Source: Pelagicoccus mobilis
GTDB taxonomy: Bacteria > Verrucomicrobiota > Verrucomicrobiia > Opitutales > Opitutaceae
NCBI RefSeq assembly: GCF_016595505.1
Contig: NZ_JAENIL010000014.1
Span: 62,001-126,000 of the forward strand
Length of the DNA stretch: 64,000 nucleotides
Direction: 5' to 3'
Part shown: piece after piece, positions 32,030 to 41,089 of the stretch
How the letters are laid out: each line of letters opens with the position of its first letter
How positions within the stretch are numbered: the stretch's first letter is position 1
Notes under the pieces: model-generated
What the model was told of the DNA's origin: nothing
Database searches by the model: none
What the model saw: only the letters and a program-made list of their open reading frames with translations
Position numbers and translations under genes: made by a program

Positions 32030-34359
32030 GCTAAACCTCGCTTTCTACGCAGAAGCCACTCTGCTAAAAGAGCTCCCAAGGCTAGGAGATAGAGCCAATT
32101 GTTATGCCATGCATGGATGGACTTCGTTTCCATGAGGGGACTTGGGCGTTCTGAGATAAGCTGCTCGAGTTTGCTCAAATCACTTGGATTTAGAAGTTTG
32201 CCACCTGTAGCGTCGGCGATTCGTTGGAGGTAAGCGAGATTTGGGGTGGTCGCCGCAAATTCGTCTACTAGGGGTTGCGTTACCCAGCCTGTCTCTGCGG
32301 AACCGACGAGTTCGCCCTCGGCGTTTGCGACGCTTACTTCAGCTAGATAGGCTCCCTCATCTCTGATTGCGATTCGAGTTGTGAAGGTACCTGGTTTTTC
32401 AGGAATTGCTTTCATCTCAACCTTTCGGTCAAAGTCACGCGAAGAGAGATTTTTAATATTCACGAGGGCTTGGCCGAGTTGGACTGGATTGAAATCTTGA
32501 TCGTAAGCCTTGGCGGTTAAGGTTATCTCCCGAGCGTTCGTTTTTGATGCGTCAAGTTGGATTTGATCAGGAGTGTCCGTAACCATCCACCGAGAGAGTT
32601 GTCGCCAGAATTGCGCGAGATCGGCTTGGGTGCCCGCATCTTGTAGTCCCCAACGCCAGAGATCGCCGACTGCAAAAGCGGCGACGCGCCCTGAACCAAA
32701 CTTTCGCGTCACGAGGGCGGGATGATTCTCGCTACCTGGAACTTCAATGGAAACGAGGGCTTCCGCTCCAGGCTTGATCCTTTCGAATTTGTTATAGACG
32801 AAAAACTGAGGCATGTCCTGTATACGAAGACGCTCATCAGAATCCACAGAGCGGATACGCGTCCAGGGTTCAACCCAACCGTTACGCGTAAGCTCCCAAA
32901 GAGCGGGAGGGCGGGATGGCGATGTCTCTATGGCTCGGCTAAGGTATATGGGAAGAGACTGAGCGATAGGAGTGTTCGCGTAGCCTCCATCCTGAAAGGC
33001 GTTTACGCCGCCGAGCAGCAAGAGCCCCCCCCCTCGCTTTTTCACGAAGTCTCGAACCAGGGTTTGTTGCGTGAAGCTGAAGAAGTCGGCTTCGAGATCG
33101 TCGATGACAATCGCGTCATACGCGAACAGCTCCTCCGCTTCGCTGGGGAATCCTGTGACGAGTTCCTTCGCGTCTTTGGTGTTCATTCGAATGAGCACGG
33201 CTTCGTCGTAGCGCTCGTTTTCTTCTTCGCGCCCGAAACCACGGTAGAGCGAGTTAGAGTTTTCGCCAGCCCTTCCCTTAAACTCGAAGTTAGGCTCCTT
33301 GGTGGCGACTCGAATGAGGCCTACCATACTGAGGCGTTCGTCTTCGGAGAGAGCTCTATTGAGGAACTTGTACTCCCAGTTAGGGCGGCCTGTGACGTAT
33401 AGAATTCTGTATTCAGATTTTCCTTTGTCGATAGCGAGCAACCGTTGGTTGTTTGCAAGAGTTGCTTCTTGCTGAGGTGTTTCCGTGTTGGCTTGTCGCA
33501 AATCGAGTTTGAAGAACTGTGTGCCACCGCCCTCTGTTTGCCACTCGAACGTAGTCTGATCACGTGCATCCACAGCGAGGATTTGTTCATCCAGCCGAAT
33601 GGTTGCGGTTTGGGCGGTTTCTTCAATCGATGGAGGTTTTAATTGGTTCAGCTGCAGCTTAACTTGCGACTGGTTTTCCAGTGATTGCCGTATGTCGGCT
33701 TCTAAGACGATGGGAGAGTCCGAGAAGGCTGATTGCTCGAGCGTGATCTTGCCCAATGCGAGGTCGGGGACTTGCTTTTGCGAACCTAAGATCACGGGGT
33801 AAATAGGGGGAAGCTTCGAAAGGGCTTCGTCACTCAATTCGACATCGGTCGAGTTGCCGTCGCTAAATAGGACGATTCCGGCTAGCGGTTTTTGATCAAG
33901 CCGATCGTGTAGCTTCAGGAGGTTGTGTCCAAGTTCGCTGTAGTTTCCTTCGAATGACAAATTGTTGAAATCGCCGATTCGGTGGAGTGAATGGTCGAAG
34001 CGGTATTTTCTGAGCTGAAAGGTGTTCGCCAATTGCGCCTGCCAAGTTGAGGAGCTTCCGCTGAGCAGTTTTCTCGATTTTTCGGCTCTATCGATAAGGT
34101 CGCCTGGGTCGGTGATTCTAAGCCCGGTACTGTCGTCGGCGAGTATGGCTACGAGGTTGGCGCCTGTGGCGGGTTGCTCTTCCAATATGAGAGGGTCCGC
34201 TAGAGCGAAGAGAATAAGTGACACTCCGATGGCTCTCATCGCCACGGGAAGGAGTTTCTGGCGTAGATCGTGGCGTGACCAGGCAAACCACGAGAGAGGG
34301 AGAAGAAGAGCGATCGCGATAAGCAAGATCGGCCAAATCTGACCACTTGAAAAAATCAC
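32026..34359 (-). CDS. membrane protein with VWA-like and glutamine-amidotransferase-like domains
   Basis: 777 residues. Two membrane helices open the protein (about 8-27 and 38-57) and one closes it (about 754-770). Residues about 65-200 form a VWA-like domain whose metal motif is degenerate (ILADDSTGL instead of DxSxS). The middle (about 310-520) is a class I glutamine-amidotransferase-like fold, with GGGLLLLGGVNAFQDGGY (443-460) at the strand where an active enzyme has its nucleophile. The nucleophile Cys is absent. The C-terminal part has beta-sandwich segments. The protein is a known neighbour of BatA/DUF4175 proteins in MoxR operons. It overlaps both adjacent genes by 4 nt. Confidence 0.75.
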   Translation of the reverse strand: MIFSSGQIWPILLIAIALLLPLSWFAWSRHDLRQKLLPVAMRAIGVSLILFALADPLILEEQPATGANLVAILADDSTGLRITDPGDLIDRAEKSRKLLSGSSSTWQAQLANTFQLRKYRFDHSLHRIGDFNNLSFEGNYSELGHNLLKLHDRLDQKPLAGIVLFSDGNSTDVELSDEALSKLPPIYPVILGSQKQVPDLALGKITLEQSAFSDSPIVLEADIRQSLENQSQVKLQLNQLKPPSIEETAQTATIRLDEQILAVDARDQTTFEWQTEGGGTQFFKLDLRQANTETPQQEATLANNQRLLAIDKGKSEYRILYVTGRPNWEYKFLNRALSEDERLSMVGLIRVATKEPNFEFKGRAGENSNSLYRGFGREEENERYDEAVLIRMNTKDAKELVTGFPSEAEELFAYDAIVIDDLEADFFSFTQQTLVRDFVKKRGGGLLLLGGVNAFQDGGYANTPIAQSLPIYLSRAIETSPSRPPALWELTRNGWVEPWTRIRSVDSDERLRIQDMPQFFVYNKFERIKPGAEALVSIEVPGSENHPALVTRKFGSGRVAAFAVGDLWRWGLQDAGTQADLAQFWRQLSRWMVTDTPDQIQLDASKTNAREITLTAKAYDQDFNPVQLGQALVNIKNLSSRDFDRKVEMKAIPEKPGTFTTRIAIRDEGAYLAEVSVANAEGELVGSAETGWVTQPLVDEFAATTPNLAYLQRIADATGGKLLNPSDLSKLEQLISERPSPLMETKSIHAWHNNWLYLLALGALLAEWLLRRKRGLA
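33025..33033 (-). repeat. 9-G homopolymer (minus strand) in the amidotransferase-like gene
   Basis: Nine G bases encode Gly-Gly-Gly near residues 443-445 of the VWA/amidotransferase-like protein. Slippage here would cut off the C-terminal 330 residues and break the overlap with the following gene. There is no direct sign that it slips. Confidence 0.55.
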
Positions 34360-37300
34360 GGTGCGTCCTCCTCTCCTAAAGATTCATAATACTGATCGAT
34401 CGCAGCACGGTAGGCTTCAGGGACGGGATCTTGGTCGATCGCCTGAAGTGTGTCAGGATTCTTAATACGAGATAGTTCATTGCCTAGCCAGGAACTGGCT
34501 TCAGTTAGGGGAGTCGCGATTTCGTCGACGACCATGCTCCATTGGGGGAGCTCGCCGTGTCGCTTGAAATCTCGCCTCATGTTTTCGGCGAATTCGCGAG
34601 CGGCAGAAATTCGATCCCGGATTTGAGGTTCTTCAATCAAGCTCTCTACCGTACGCAGACGCTCGAGCCACTCGCCGTAACCAGCTCCAGACAAGGGCGC
34701 AGACCCAGGGGAATTGAAATTTTCCATGCCTCTGCGAAACGCCTCTGCCGCGCTCTGTCCGCCGCTTGCTTGTCCCTGAGCGCTCTGTCCAGTGGGTGAT
34801 GGTGAGTCTTGGGCTTGCTGCTCCTGTTGCAGCTGCTCTTGGAGGGATTCGAGTTCAGATTGAGCGAACTCCAAGGTCGCTTCTTCGCTCCCGAGGATAC
34901 CGCTTGCTGCCTGCGAGACAGCTTCACTAAGCTCTGTCAGTTCGTTCGATAAACCACGTTGTTCCTCTTCTGCCTCTTCTAGGAACCCTTGCTGCAGTAA
35001 CTGTGAGCTACTTTCATAACGCTCCTCGAAACGTCCTCCATTTGTGTCGCGAAGAACCTGATACAACTCACGAAATAATCCTGGCTCTACGCTTTCGGCT
35101 GCCTCAGCGATTTCCTGGACATCTTCTAGTAGATTTTCCAAAGACTCGGATTGCTCTCCTAGCTTTTGCACGAGTTCATCCCTTTCATCGCTATCGTCTA
35201 GGGATCTCTGCTCTCGGTTAGAGTAGGCGTCTAAGGCTTCCTCGAGCTTTTGCTGGGATTCAGCGAGGTCTCGAGCTTGAGACCTTGCTTCCCGCATGGA
35301 ATCGGCGAATTGGCTCGAATTTGATTCACGAAGCTGTTCACGCGTTTCTTGCAAGGTACTTTGGGCTCTGGATCCTGATGCGAGAGCGCGCGAGACTTGA
35401 CCTTCGCTCATTTGCTCACCTGCTTGCCTCATGTTTTCGCGAGCTTCTTCTAATTGTTGTCGCGCCTGCCGTGTTTGCTGTCGATTGCCAGCCTGTTGAA
35501 TCGCTTCATCCGCTTCCGCAAGCATTTCCCGTTGCTCTTCTTCAAGTCGCTTCAGCTCACGGCGAACGCGTTCCCGCTCTTCTTCAGTTTCAGCTTCGGC
35601 TAAAGCGCTCTGCAATTCTTGTAGACGCTGGTTGAGGTCGTCCTGGCGTTGTGAGAGTTCGTTGAGGCGAGAAATGAGTTCCAGGTTTTGGCGGTCATCA
35701 GGGGATCCCAATTGCTGGGCCTCGCTTGCGGTTTCGTAGCGGCTGTCTTCCTGGCGGAAATCGAGTTCGTTTATCTGGGATTGGTTGCGAGACTGGGAAT
35801 TTCCGCCGCCGCCTCCTTGGTTTTGTCCACGCGATACGTTGTACTCATCGTTGCTGAGTTTGACCAAGCTATCGTAGGCGCTTTGGGCGTTGCGCCAAGC
35901 GGACTCGAGAGGGCGGAGTTGGGATTCTACGAATGTAGTATCGATATGGTCATTGACCGCCTCCATGAAGCGCAGGGCATCTTGAGCGTGTTGTCTCGAG
36001 CTTGCCTCCTGAAGCTCAGGGATTACCCCTTGCAAATCGTTCATCGCTTCTATCTGAGAGCGTTGGACGACGTCCAAATCCTCTAGAACTGATTCGGTAT
36101 TTGTCGCCGTATTCTTGATACGGAACAATGAAATCGAAATTCTTCTTTGCTTTTCGATCAACTCCATCCCTTGCCCGCTAGGGCTTCCTTGTCCGGAACT
36201 GCCCTGATCTCGCTCTCTAAATATTTCGTCGAAACTTCGTATTTCAGCAAAGAGAAGGTCTCCGGTGGTACGCCGTGGTTTGCCGTCTGGCCCATAATCT
36301 ACTGCCCAGAGAAACCAGTTTAAGGTATCCTTGGGGTATAGGCCATATTGCTCGAGATCGAGGTCGTAAGAAACTTCGCCAGTCAGGGGAAGCTCAAGGG
36401 ATTCCTCCGAGTTTAAGGAAATGTCGCTTTGAGGAAGGGTAGCTACGACGAAGCCGATGCCGTAGTCTAACAAGCCGAAGTCATCGGATGCATTTCCGCT
36501 GATCGTAAGCTCCTCCAACAGGGAGAGCCGTTGATCTCCTCGTGGAGATGTGACGCGAAGATCGGGGCGTTGATTGGCAATCACCTTTATCGAGACTTCT
36601 GGAGGATAGGCGTTCTCCCGGCCGGAAAAATCGACCAGTTCGAGGTGATAACGCTCGTCGCTCTGCAGGCGTTTCGTAAACGTGAATTCGGTTTCTGAGT
36701 CATCCTTCGGTTCGAGGGGAATGCGAGTTCCGTCTTCAGTTACGAGGGAAGCTGCTTGTACCGGTTTTTCTGAAGTAAAGGAATATTGCAGGGCTGTTCC
36801 CTCAATCGCGCTGACTTTCAATGTATCTTCAATCACAGCATCTTCCCAGCCCGTGTAGTCTGGATAGTCCAAGCTTGCGTCCGCTTGAAGGAGCTTGGGT
36901 AGGGTGTAGGTCTCTATGCGGTAGCTTTCACTTTCCTGGGAATCGTACTGTATACTGTAAGAGGCTGAGCTTTCTATATTTCGTAATGAATAGGCAAATA
37001 CGGGGTCCGAGAGGCTGCGTCCCATTTCGTGGGTTAGCGTTTGTCCATTGTCTAAATGGACAAGCAGGGTCGCGTCGTTAGGGAGCTCTTTTTCGAAACG
37101 AGCTGTGACCACCAAACTCGATCCTTGCTCGACTTCAACGTCACCTGGCTCGATCGTAACCGGCAGACTGTGCAGGGGCGATAAGTGATTTCCGAGAGCG
37201 CCTGCGGGACTGTTGGTGAAGGTTGCGTTCAGAAAAACGATCGCGAGGGTGGAGAGAGCAGTTCCTAGATAGAGCAGCCGTTGCCGCAAGTGATCCGCCT

Positions 37301-37733
37301 TTCGGGCGAGCTGCCAGTTCGCTGTGCTTTTTGCTCCGAGAGCGATGCTGGCAGTCCTTTCGGCGAAGAAGTCGTTGTTGCGTGATAGCTGTTGCTGAAC
37401 GGCGGTGACGAGGGATTGACGGAGATCTGGATTCTCGGATTCGACATGTCTTGCCGCTTCTAAATAGTCCAGGAGGACTCGCTTTTCCTTTTGCCATGCA
37501 TTTGCGAGCATGAATGCGGTTATAAAGGAGCTGGTCAGCACTGAAACGGTTGCCAGGTCGTTGGCAAAGAAGGTGACCAGTGCGAGCAAGCTACAAATTG
37601 CGAGAGAGAGCATCATCGCCCTTTGGCGTACCCTAAGCCGCTTGATTCGCTGGATCCGTTTCGCGACTGGATACAGTCGCCGTTGTAGTTGCGGGTGTTT
37701 CAGGCTGGAAGTGTATCCAGATGAATGGTTCAT
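34356..37733 (-). CDS. DUF4175-type coiled-coil membrane protein
   Basis: About 1125 residues from the ATG at 37733, where ATGA overlaps the stop of the BatA gene. A start at 37763 would lie well inside that gene. Three membrane helices are near the N-terminus (about 43-60, 64-80 and 160-180), followed by Ig-like beta regions (about 185-490). From about 525 to 1060 it is dominated by long helical, Glu/Gln/Arg-rich heptads (for example LQSALAEAETEEERERVRRE and the following RQTRQARQQLEEARENMR), indicating extended coiled coils. DUF4175 proteins occur beside MoxR and VWA proteins and are thought to scaffold the envelope complex, though their exact role is unknown. Confidence 0.8.
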   Translation of the reverse strand: MNHSSGYTSSLKHPQLQRRLYPVAKRIQRIKRLRVRQRAMMLSLAICSLLALVTFFANDLATVSVLTSSFITAFMLANAWQKEKRVLLDYLEAARHVESENPDLRQSLVTAVQQQLSRNNDFFAERTASIALGAKSTANWQLARKADHLRQRLLYLGTALSTLAIVFLNATFTNSPAGALGNHLSPLHSLPVTIEPGDVEVEQGSSLVVTARFEKELPNDATLLVHLDNGQTLTHEMGRSLSDPVFAYSLRNIESSASYSIQYDSQESESYRIETYTLPKLLQADASLDYPDYTGWEDAVIEDTLKVSAIEGTALQYSFTSEKPVQAASLVTEDGTRIPLEPKDDSETEFTFTKRLQSDERYHLELVDFSGRENAYPPEVSIKVIANQRPDLRVTSPRGDQRLSLLEELTISGNASDDFGLLDYGIGFVVATLPQSDISLNSEESLELPLTGEVSYDLDLEQYGLYPKDTLNWFLWAVDYGPDGKPRRTTGDLLFAEIRSFDEIFRERDQGSSGQGSPSGQGMELIEKQRRISISLFRIKNTATNTESVLEDLDVVQRSQIEAMNDLQGVIPELQEASSRQHAQDALRFMEAVNDHIDTTFVESQLRPLESAWRNAQSAYDSLVKLSNDEYNVSRGQNQGGGGGNSQSRNQSQINELDFRQEDSRYETASEAQQLGSPDDRQNLELISRLNELSQRQDDLNQRLQELQSALAEAETEEERERVRRELKRLEEEQREMLAEADEAIQQAGNRQQTRQARQQLEEARENMRQAGEQMSEGQVSRALASGSRAQSTLQETREQLRESNSSQFADSMREARSQARDLAESQQKLEEALDAYSNREQRSLDDSDERDELVQKLGEQSESLENLLEDVQEIAEAAESVEPGLFRELYQVLRDTNGGRFEERYESSSQLLQQGFLEEAEEEQRGLSNELTELSEAVSQAASGILGSEEATLEFAQSELESLQEQLQQEQQAQDSPSPTGQSAQGQASGGQSAAEAFRRGMENFNSPGSAPLSGAGYGEWLERLRTVESLIEEPQIRDRISAAREFAENMRRDFKRHGELPQWSMVVDEIATPLTEASSWLGNELSRIKNPDTLQAIDQDPVPEAYRAAIDQYYESLGEEDAP

Positions 37734-39745
37734 GCCGCCACTGCCTCCTTCCTTTTGGTGCAAAGAATGGCGAGAATGCTTTCAGCGATCAGCAAAAAGA
37801 GTACCGCCCAAAGGATCCATTGCCAGACGTTTTGCCGCTGCTCGGTTTCTTCGATCGATTCAGAATGAACGGAGGCTATCAACGTTGCGATCATGTCTTC
37901 ACGTCTCTCCTGATTCATTTCGGGCAGCCCCAGCTGGTCCCACTCGTCTAGCTTCATAGGGCGAGTGTCGCTTTCACTGGAATCGAGCTGGAAGGCGATA
38001 CTTCTATTGTGAGCTTGCGACCGTTCAAAACCTACGATTTCACCGATAGGCTCTTCGAATAGGGATTGATAATTGGATACGGAGTTGGCGCTTAGGGTCG
38101 CGTTACTGGAGAGGCTAGGTCCTCCTGAGGCTTGTAAAAGGTACTGGTGGAGGAAAGGAACGAACTTCGAGCTGAGTACCCACTGCGATTTTTGCGGTGC
38201 CCACGAACCGGACCATACATAGAGAGATCCTTTCCCTAAGTTAATTTGTGCCAAAAGCAGGGAGCCGTCATCGAAGCGCGAGACCGCCTTTAGGGAAAGG
38301 TCACTCGGAGGGGTGAAGAGAAAGGGTTCCCAGAACTGGATGGTCGAGAAATTGCTGAAGCGGGCGTCAGTGAAGGGGGAGAAAAAGGGATGCTTGAAAT
38401 CAATATCTCCGATAAGAAGAGGAGTGCCGTTATGCTCCTTCGCAACCCAATCAGAAGACTGGGCTAGGGCCGCTACTGTATCTAGGGATTCGATACTGTC
38501 GATGATTAAAAAGGCGTGTTTCCCGCTTTCGATCTCTAGTCTCAGTGACGCTATCTCGCTTGTTGAGAGGGGGCGATCGATTACGTATGTGTCGTTGCTT
38601 GAGATCTCGGCTGGATCGACAGAAAGTTCGCTCTGTGGATCGGTTAGTCCCGCCAAGGCTTTGCTAACGAAGTATGAGGCTCCTTGCGGGTTGCTTAACG
38701 GGGTGTCAGACAAGAGAGAAACTTGAACCTTGGGCGTGTAGGTAGGGGCGACTGGCAGACGGTTGTCAAAAGAGTGTTCGTCACCAAATATCTCGAAGAA
38801 CAAGAGGGAATTCGAATGCTCGTTTGGAATTTCTATCTGAATGAGGTGCTTGCTCTTTTCCGAGAGGAGGAGCTGGACGTCTTGTGCCACTTTATGGCTT
38901 TCGGCAGTTGTAACTACGATACGAGATGAAATTGTCTGCTCTGGATGAGTTGAGGAGACTCCAAGGTTTGCGGTTAATGTTCCGTTTTCATGAGACGTCC
39001 AACCTTCCCAACTCAAGCCAAGATTCGGAGATTCTCGACTCGGAAGTATCTGTTTTAGCTGAAGGTCCAGATATTGCGGCCACTCTATGCTATCCACATT
39101 TGTGGAGTCAGTTCCTTTGGAAAAGTCTGATAGCAAATAGACCGTACTGTAGCTGGCCAGCTTGGAGTCCTCCTGCATCGTTTCAGCTTGGGAAACCGCT
39201 TCCTCAAGGGCGACGCTCAGAGAAGCAGGGCGGTTTTTCGCGAGGAGTTGATCAAGGAGTTCAAGAGCGTAATCAACTTTTAGGTCATTGCGAATTTCCT
39301 GCCACTCATCGTTGCTTAGAACGGGCGAGACCTGATCAGTAAAAGTGAATACAGAAAGCTGGTCGTTATCCTTTAAGCTCGAAAGAATCGCCTTCATTTC
39401 GCCTCTAACGTTATCTTCGATACCGTCGCGGCTCATACTTGCGCTTTGATCGATGGCGATTATCACGTTGTTGCGAACAGCATCGGGACTGACAGAGGAA
39501 TCGTCATCCGGAAAAAATGGGCGGGCGAAAGCAAAGGTGAGAAGGGCGACAATTAGGCAGCGTAGGAGTAGGAGCCAAGGGTTTTGAAGTTTGCGGGCCT
39601 TTTCCGTTTTTGGTTCCGTTTCGTCTAGGAGTTCGGTCGAACTGAAACGGACGCGTTTGCGGGGCACTTGGCGTATCAAGTGAAAGATTACAGGTCCGGC
39701 GACGAACAGAATTCCGAACAAGAAAAGTGGAGCTAGAAAGTTCAT
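37730..39745 (-). CDS. BatA/VWA-domain membrane protein (MoxR-operon type)
   Basis: 671 residues. The N-terminal 80 residues are a BatA-type aerotolerance region: a first membrane segment (MNFLAPLFLFGILFVAGPVI), RKRVRFSST, and a second helix (about 56-77) before ARPFF. A VWA domain follows with an intact metal motif DQSAS (99-103), then beta-rich middle regions and a C-terminal membrane helix (about 645-663). VWA domains of this kind bind metal-bridged protein partners and, with MoxR ATPases and DUF58 proteins, act in assembly or stress responses. It overlaps DUF58 by 4 nt upstream and the DUF4175 gene by 4 nt downstream. Confidence 0.85.
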   Translation of the reverse strand: MNFLAPLFLFGILFVAGPVIFHLIRQVPRKRVRFSSTELLDETEPKTEKARKLQNPWLLLLRCLIVALLTFAFARPFFPDDDSSVSPDAVRNNVIIAIDQSASMSRDGIEDNVRGEMKAILSSLKDNDQLSVFTFTDQVSPVLSNDEWQEIRNDLKVDYALELLDQLLAKNRPASLSVALEEAVSQAETMQEDSKLASYSTVYLLSDFSKGTDSTNVDSIEWPQYLDLQLKQILPSRESPNLGLSWEGWTSHENGTLTANLGVSSTHPEQTISSRIVVTTAESHKVAQDVQLLLSEKSKHLIQIEIPNEHSNSLLFFEIFGDEHSFDNRLPVAPTYTPKVQVSLLSDTPLSNPQGASYFVSKALAGLTDPQSELSVDPAEISSNDTYVIDRPLSTSEIASLRLEIESGKHAFLIIDSIESLDTVAALAQSSDWVAKEHNGTPLLIGDIDFKHPFFSPFTDARFSNFSTIQFWEPFLFTPPSDLSLKAVSRFDDGSLLLAQINLGKGSLYVWSGSWAPQKSQWVLSSKFVPFLHQYLLQASGGPSLSSNATLSANSVSNYQSLFEEPIGEIVGFERSQAHNRSIAFQLDSSESDTRPMKLDEWDQLGLPEMNQERREDMIATLIASVHSESIEETEQRQNVWQWILWAVLFLLIAESILAILCTKRKEAVAA

Positions 39746-40647
39746 CGTCTAATCTTGTTGGGACTGCGAAGCTCTCGTACGAAATCGAGTAGAGCTTGAT
39801 CCAATGGTTCGTTGGTTTGAATCGTGTGGTAGCGAACTCCGCAGTTGAGGAATGCCTCTACGAGGCGTTTCTGACGTTTTTGAAAGCGTTCCTGGTAACG
39901 GGATCTCATTTCGTTGGGATCAACGTAAATACTCTCCCCGGATTCGAGATCTTCCCAGTAGGCAGCTTTGCCGAATTCGAGGTCTAGCTCAACTGGATCG
40001 AGAACTTGAAGGGCTCGCACATCGTGACCCATAGTGCTGAGGTGGGAAAGGGCACGTTCCCACGTATCGGGATCCGATAGGAAATCTGATACGATTACGA
40101 TGATTCCGCGTTTGCGACTGACACGACGTATCGCTCTGAGGCTGCGGGCGATATCGGTTGCCTCGCCGTTTGCGGGTCGCTCTAAAGACGCCAGCAGCCA
40201 CTTTAGGTGGCCTGGACGCCATCTAGCTGGCACAAAGTCCGAAATGTCATCTTCGAACCGAGCCAAGCCTACCACGTCCCTCTGCTGGAGCATGAAGTAG
40301 GAAAGGGTGGCGACCAAAGTGCGTGCGTATTCAAACTTTGGAAACGCGCCTGAACCGAACGACATCGACCGACTAGAGTCGAGGGCTAAGGTACAGATTA
40401 GATTGGTTTCGTCTTCAAATATCTTCAAGTACTCGCGATCCGTGCGGGCGAGCGCTTTCCAGTCCAAATAGCGCAAGTCGTCGCCTGGACTGTACTGGCG
40501 GTATTCGGAGAACTCGACTGAAAATCCATGGTACGGGCTGCGGTGGAGTCCGGCCCAGATCCCTTCAACGACAATGCGAGCCCGCAACTCCAAATCGCGA
40601 ATGGCGAGGAGAGCGTCGGGGTCGATAGATGTTCGTTGCTGGCTCAC
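39742..40647 (-). CDS. DUF58-domain protein (VWA-like, MoxR partner)
   Basis: 301 residues. The DUF58 signature is clear: GLHRSPYHGFSVEFSEYRQY (34-53), PGDDLRYLDWKALARTD and FEDETNLICTLALDSSRSM, with a DxSxS metal motif at Asp90-Ser92-Ser94. The domain is a VWA-like fold that accompanies MoxR AAA ATPases and probably receives or delivers metal. There is no membrane segment. The gene overlaps its neighbours by 4 nt on each side (HD hydrolase upstream, BatA downstream). Confidence 0.9.
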   Translation of the reverse strand: MSQQRTSIDPDALLAIRDLELRARIVVEGIWAGLHRSPYHGFSVEFSEYRQYSPGDDLRYLDWKALARTDREYLKIFEDETNLICTLALDSSRSMSFGSGAFPKFEYARTLVATLSYFMLQQRDVVGLARFEDDISDFVPARWRPGHLKWLLASLERPANGEATDIARSLRAIRRVSRKRGIIVIVSDFLSDPDTWERALSHLSTMGHDVRALQVLDPVELDLEFGKAAYWEDLESGESIYVDPNEMRSRYQERFQKRQKRLVEAFLNCGVRYHTIQTNEPLDQALLDFVRELRSPNKIRR

Positions 40648-41084
40648 TTGTTTTCGGACTCCCCATGTAGGAAGAGTAAGCCTTTGGCGTATTTCAAAAT
40701 CTGCTTGCGGCTTGGGTTGTCGGACAAATTGGCGAGCATGTCCGCTATTTTCACAGTACGGGAAAGCGGGTTGTTGTTTACCTTTTCCAGGTAGTCTTGG
40801 TAAGTGATGCCGGGGTTTTTAGTCAGGATAGTCACTGCCTCTACAACATGTTGCGGAATGCCGGCGTCGAGCAGTTGCTCCTCCGTCCATGAGGTGTCTT
40901 CCAATACATCGTGCAGCCAGGCTGCCGCTTTGGCTTCCGCTCCTTCGACTCTTTCGCTGACGGCCTGCGGGTGCACGATGTAAGGGGTGGCGCCGTCTCT
41001 ACGGAATTGTCCCGCATGAGCCGTTCGCGCTATGGATTCCGCCCGTTTGGCGAGTTCGTCGTTGGATAGGGCTGTCGTAGGCAT
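40644..41084 (-). CDS. small HD-domain hydrolase resembling stand-alone ppGpp hydrolases
   Basis: About 146 residues from the ATG at 41084, 5 nt after the MoxR stop; a longer frame would lie deep inside the MoxR gene. The HD fold residues match the hydrolase part of RelA/SpoT and Mesh1: His23, the FRRDG stretch (27-31), TPYIVHP with His38, LHDVLEDT with His58-Asp59 and Glu62-Asp63, and VKIADMLANL with Asp115. The ED pair is typical of ppGpp hydrolases. It is therefore a candidate small alarmone hydrolase, though activity on other nucleotides is possible. There is no synthetase domain. It is unusual to find it inside a MoxR-DUF58 operon. Confidence 0.8.
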   Translation of the reverse strand: MPTTALSNDELAKRAESIARTAHAGQFRRDGATPYIVHPQAVSERVEGAEAKAAAWLHDVLEDTSWTEEQLLDAGIPQHVVEAVTILTKNPGITYQDYLEKVNNNPLSRTVKIADMLANLSDNPSRKQILKYAKGLLFLHGESENK

Positions 41085-41089
41085 TCGCG

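Noticed and set aside
32722-33402. Plus-strand frame of 226 codons
   Set aside because: It is antisense to the VWA/amidotransferase-like gene inside a tightly overlapping operon.
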